A stretch of 64,000 nucleotides of DNA, taken from NCBI GenBank assembly GCA_033439255.1, contig CM065879.1, positions 352,501-416,500 of the forward strand, written 5' to 3'. A program made the position numbers and the translations under genes. A model generated the notes under the pieces. That model saw nothing but the letters and a program-made list of their open reading frames with translations, was not told the origin of the DNA and searched no databases. Within the stretch, counting starts at the first letter, position 1; every line of letters begins with the position of its first letter. Positions 59,668-64,000 of this stretch are shown here, piece by piece. Source of the DNA: Hericium rajendrae (Eukaryota; Basidiomycota; Agaricomycetes; Russulales; Hericiaceae).

Positions 59668-61485
59668 TTATTTATGATGCATATGGCACATGTTGTTGAC
59701 GAGCTCCAAGAGTCTGCGAGCCACAGGTTTGCTCCCTTCGCAATTTGTGATTACCAGCTTAGGAAGGCGTTGTGCACAGGCGTCCCTCGTCTTGACTGCT
59801 TGAACTAGCGCATCTGACGAGGTCTTGTCAAACGGAACGCCCGAAATACACAAGCGTTCCAGCCCCGGGAACAAAAGCGAGGGCTCTTGTGTCGAGTCTT
59901 CATCGCCAACCTCTGAATTGCCTTGATCCGGGGGAACGATATGCGTGCTCTCCAGACAGCTGAGCAGAGGTGCGATGCCGCGTCCACTCAGCGTGAGCGT
60001 CTTGATCGCTGACATGCGACCAAATGCATCCTCGAATACGTCGCAGAGGTCCGTGACAAGTTTTTCTGAATACACCGTAAGATTTGCGAGCCCGCGGACG
60101 TCGAACGAGCCAAGTACCCGCCGCAAAGCCGCGGCATGCCCCGTGGCTGGATTCCATCGCAGAGAGAATTGTGGGGCTACAAGCTTGTCATCTTCGCCGT
60201 TGAACCACGCCCGTAAGGTTATGTCGGTAGCACTACACTGTGGATTGGTGTTACAGATGAGTCGGATGGTAGAAGGTGATAGGCGGGTCGAGAGTTCCTC
60301 TGCGTTGATAGGGATGGTAGGGACAGGAATGATCAAAAGACTTTCCTCGGGACATGCGCCCGAGAGCCTGATCTCCTGCCGTGCGGTCGGGGCGATGGCC
60401 AGGCCGGAAAGAAGCTCGCCGCAGATAGCGTCTGCGTTGCTCATAATGAAGAATGTCTTGAGCGCGGGCAAGGAGACTATGTCCCCAACGTAGCGTTCCT
60501 GATCGTCGGAAGGCCCACGCCTGCTTATCTTCAAGTTCTCCAGCATCGGGGACTCTTTGAGCAGTGTTAACAATTTGGCAGAAGAGAACTTGGACTTGAA
60601 GTCTAGATCCAGGTCCGTAAGGTTGCGGAGGTAAGGTGCCTCCCAAGAAAGCTCAAAGCATTGGTCGAGGGAGAAGCGGCGCAAACGAGGTAGCGTGTTC
60701 GCGAAAAGGTTCTGCGGAAGCGCTTCGTTATACCAGGTCATATTCTTGAAGACCAGCGTTTCTAGCATAGGTGCAGGGTGATTGAGACTTTTGAGCACGT
60801 ATATCCGCAGCATCTTGTTCTCGCCTTCGGTAAAAAGTCCGTATCCATCGCATTCTGATGCTGAGAGATGGAGGCCCTTCATCCGAGATATGTGGTCAGG
60901 ACCTAGCGCTTTGACAATGACGTCGCAGATCCTCCTGTCCAGGGCTATGGATGCCGAAAGGGTGAACGGAACTTGTTTCGACCTCGCCAGCATTTCCTCC
61001 ATCCAAAGCGCTGTCTGCGGGGCACCGATGTTCGCCCACAGACCCGGCGAAGACAACGCCACTTGCCTCCAACGCCGGCAGACATGGGTCGCAACGATCC
61101 ACCCTAGGTGCTGCTTCTCACCGCGCTCGTCGACCGAGAACGGCTCCGCAGAGGGCGGATCGCACTCCGTGAGCATACTGAAGACGTGAACTAGCACCTC
61201 CGCTGGCAGTCGCACTGTGATGGACAAGGCGTTGATGCGAGCGAATATGAGCGTCCCGAGATGCTGCACTGCCTTGTACTCGGCCAGAAGTCGATCGCGG
61301 GTGCGGTCGACCAGGTCCGTTGGACTGAAAGCAGAAACGCCATCTGTAGAGAGGACTCGCCTCTTTAGGGCCTTCTTCCAGTGATGACTGAAACATCAGG
61401 ACGCAGTGGTAAGAACAGCTGAAAACGACGATCGAACGGGGAATACGCACCGAGCGCTTTCTTCGGTGACGACTCCACGCGCCAT
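59668..61485 (-). CDS. F-box protein with leucine-rich C-terminal part (copy 9)
   Basis: 584 residues from a 35 nt first exon (61485-61451, MARGVVTEESA) and exon 2 (61387-59668); 63 nt intron, GTGCGT donor, phase 2, junction R-HHWKKALKRRVLSTDGVSAF. F-box LPAEVLVHVFSMLTECDPP, LGWIVATHVCRRWRQVALSS, LWANIGAPQTALWMEEML, then LPRLRRFSLDQCFELSWEAP, YLRNLTDLDL and a GLERLCISGVPFD segment near the end. LSTDGVSAF is shared with copy 4 (LLSTDGVTAF), tying the right-hand trio to the left-hand group. The only intact member of the tandem trio. Confidence 0.82.
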
Positions 61486-62395
61486 GATGAATTGAAGGGC
61501 GTTGGTGATTATAGGCAACGTAGCAGTGACTGAGGCTATGATTGTGGTTTGGGTGCTGCGGACCTGAAACGGAGGATCTGAGCGTAGGATTGATAGCTCG
61601 TGTGGTGAAAAGGATGGAGAAGAAAGCGACAGTCTTATTTAAAGTATTGTCGCATAATAAGACTTCTAGTCAGTGATTAAACTCCGACAATGGGATCGGC
61701 AATACAGTCAGTTTCACAATGAAAGTCCACATGCCACTTGGGGCATCAGCCAATTTTGGCCTGACTGTGATGTCACCAAAATGGGTTTGTCGCAACTAAT
61801 TTCAGCCAAGCCTTTGTCTACAGACAAAGAAATGGCCAGAAATAGGCGACAAACCCGCTTTGGTGACATCACAGCCAGGCCAAGATTCATTGATACCCCT
61901 AGTGTGCGTTCGACAATAGAGAAAGCGAATTTCATACCATTGATCAATTGTCGACTTCCTTGCGACGTTCGAGAGATCCTCATTAACACGACCCAGTGTG
62001 GATGCAGCGCGCTGGCGCAACACTGCATAATTGCCCCGATCTCTTTCCGGAGCTTTTTGACAAAGGCCATAACCAGGTGCGATAGGTCGAGCTGTCTGTG
62101 TCAGCGATTACGTCGAGGATATGGGAGGCCAGGCTAGCAACTAGCAAAGGCTCGGACACTAGAGGACAAAAAACGAGCAAAAAGCGTCGACGCGTTCAAT
62201 TGCAACGACTATTCGTCGGAGTCGTAAGACAGGCGGACATGAAGTGAATGATCTAATGATTTTCCGATCACGTTTCGCACGCAGCCTTTCTGCGTATCTG
62301 TCCACCGTTGTCCAGTGTCTCCGAGATAATTTCTCAGCCCTTCATCTTCGCAGTTACTCTCCCGGTGCTACCAGCACATCCAACAACGTGCAGGG
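61486..62395. other. Intergenic region with a long palindrome
   Basis: Between divergently transcribed F-box copy 9 and JIP5. Holds the palindrome at 61738-61903; no gene supported. Confidence 0.45.
61738..61903. repeat. 166 bp imperfect palindrome
   Basis: Arms of about 80 bp meet at 61820/61821 in the perfect core TTTGTCTACAGACAAA. TGTGATGTCACCAAA and GGGTTTGTCG on the left are mirrored by CGACAAACCC and TTTGGTGACATCACA on the right. Almost no loop, so it could extrude as a cruciform; it resembles a head-to-head element remnant. Confidence 0.85.
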
Positions 62396-63982
62396 ATGCC
62401 TGACATTCCTGTCGGATCGCAAATATTTGATGTTGTCTTTCATCCTACCTCTTCTATCGTCTACACCGGCCTCCTGACCGGCGAAGTCAAGGCTTTCGGA
62501 TATGACGAGCAAGGACAACACGACGCGAAGTTCTCAGTCAAGCCTGGGAAGGGATCATGTAGAGGTTTAGCCCTCAGTGAGGATGGAAGTCAGTTATGGG
62601 CAGTGGGCAAGGGGAAAGGTCTCCAGTGAGTCTTCCGTCTTCGCATCGCGTTACTCGCGCTCAGGCGATACGCCCCACAGCACTGTGGACACAGCGACTG
62701 GGGAAGTCACCAATAGCCGCATCGGCGCACATGAGTGAGTAGGTCTCGTCCGATTCTCTGGCTGGGTATATTGAAGACGATAGGTGATGAATAGCACGGC
62801 GATCAATCGAGTGAAACCCGCTATGTCTCATCTCATTGCGACGGGTGACGATGACGGCGTGATCAAGGTACGTCTTTTCTTGATTTCAAGCATCGGTTTC
62901 CCGACAAAGTAACCCTGTAGTTGTGGGATCCAAGAAAAAAGGATTCTGTTCGAACATATACCCAGCACTTCGATTTCATCTCCGATTTTCTATGGCTAGA
63001 GGACAAGAAGCAACTTGTCGCGACAAGGTACGGATCGTCTTCACTGTTACATCGCGCCTTAAATGGAACCCATATTATCAGTGGCGATGGGACACTGTCC
63101 GTGATGGACGTTCGCTCGAAGAAGACAGAGCCATTCGCCCATTCCGAGGACCAGGAGGACGAGCTGCTCTCCATCGTCACCATCAAAGGGTGAGCACTCC
63201 GCACGTATGCTCTATCTCGTCTAACCAAATCACGCAGAGGCACTAAAGCCGTAGTCGGGACACAGCTCGGCATCCTCTCCATCTTCAACCGCAAAAAAGG
63301 CTGGGGCGACTGCGTAGACCGCGTAACCGGGTACGCACCTCCCCCTTCTCCCACACCCGCCCTAAATGACATTCCCATCAGACACCCGCACTCGATAGAC
63401 GCGCTCTGCGCGCTCCCGTCGTACTACCCCTCGTCCCAGAGCACGATCCTCACGGGCTCGTCGGACGGCCTGCTGCGCGCTGTGCAGCTCCTCCCGACGA
63501 AGCTCCTCGGCGTCGTCGCGGATCACGGCGACTTCCCGATCGAGCGCATCACGGTGGACCGCGCGGGCGAGGGCCGCTGGGTCGGGAGTGTCGGGCATGA
63601 TGAGGTGTTGCGGCTTACGGACCTGCGGGAGGTGTTCGAGGATGAGGACGGGGAGGGCGATGCGGTGGCGGAGAGCAAGGCGGACGAGCGGGACTCGAGC
63701 GAAGAGGAAGAGGGAGAGGGGGATGAAGAAGAGGCGGAGGACGCGGACGAGGTGCCGGAGCTGCAGCCTAGCAAGGGCGTGCTGAAGCGGGCGAAGGATG
63801 AGGACAGCGATGCGCAGGAGGATGAGAATGCTGAGAAGGGGGACGACTCGGATGCGGAAGATTCGGACGAGCCGAAACCGAAGAAGAAGAGAAAGAAGGA
63901 GAAGGACCCACTCAAGACGGAAAGGAAAAAGAAAGGGAAAAATGAGATGGCCGCTGATGCATCATTTTTCTCTTGTCTGTAG
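62396..63982 (+). CDS. JIP5: JIP5/WDR55-like WD40 protein (ribosome biogenesis)
   Basis: Nucleolar WD40 protein linked to rRNA processing in yeast. 421 residues from seven exons: 62396-62625, 62681-62734, 62795-62867, 62921-63027, 63082-63189, 63238-63330, 63382-63982; phases agree throughout. Visible: MPDIPVGSQIFDVVFHPTSS, VDTATGEVTNSRIGAHDTAI, LIATGDDDGVIKLWDPRKKD, FDFISDFLWLEDKKQLVATS, GDGTLSVMDVRSKK, GTQLGILSIFNRKKGWGD, ILTGSSDGLLRAVQLLPTKL, then a long Glu/Asp-rich stretch and the basic KPKKKRKKEK typical of nucleolar proteins. A TAG followed by a possible acceptor at the end means a slightly different C-terminus could be spliced. Confidence 0.93.
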
Positions 63983-64000
63983 GATGATAGGATGATCTGT

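Overview
The window looks like nuclear DNA of a filamentous basidiomycete (Agaricomycetes). Genes are dense and cut by many 49-65 nt GT-AG introns. The housekeeping genes are fungal: a mitochondrial adrenodoxin-type ferredoxin, the AP-1 mu chain, Cdc20, a JIP5-like WD40 protein and an SCF-type F-box/WD40 protein. There is also a very large local family of single-domain F-box proteins with leucine-rich C-terminal parts. GC-rich housekeeping genes alternate with a less constrained, repeat-bearing accessory part. Species cannot be named from the sequence.

Left part (1-22.8 kb): a partial indoleamine 2,3-dioxygenase gene at the edge; a four-bladed hemopexin-like gene; a first Old Yellow Enzyme (OYE) gene; a small uncharacterised gene whose putative intron holds an 838 bp TA-flanked inverted-repeat transposon; five F-box genes, all on the minus strand; an ALDH7-type aldehyde dehydrogenase between them; and a broken, truncated OYE copy. 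Middle (22.8-42 kb): an F-box/WD40 gene, a truncated F-box pseudogene, an intact OYE copy, a HerA-like P-loop ATPase gene, tRNA-Gly(GCC) beside a 511 bp foldback element, an uncharacterised two-exon gene, the ferredoxin gene, a low-complexity gene and AP-1 mu. Right part (42-64 kb): two related F-box genes (one with a stop codon in place of a conserved Trp), a broken second copy of the uncharacterised gene, a hotdog thioesterase, Cdc20, a tandem trio of F-box genes (fragment, frameshifted, intact) and JIP5.

Three themes tie the window together. First, birth and death of F-box genes: nine near-complete copies and two fragments. Several share a tiny first exon (23 or 35 nt) followed by a phase-2 intron, and one has instead a 650 nt first exon made largely of a 15-residue tandem repeat. 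Second, OYE genes with identical exon structure are interleaved with the F-box genes and partly duplicated with them. Third, a dispersed repeat (called R1 here) lies at or next to the break points of both the truncated OYE and the truncated F-box copies, and abuts the start of the F-box/WD40 gene. All gene models were spliced by eye from open frames and consensus splice sites; no homology search was run.
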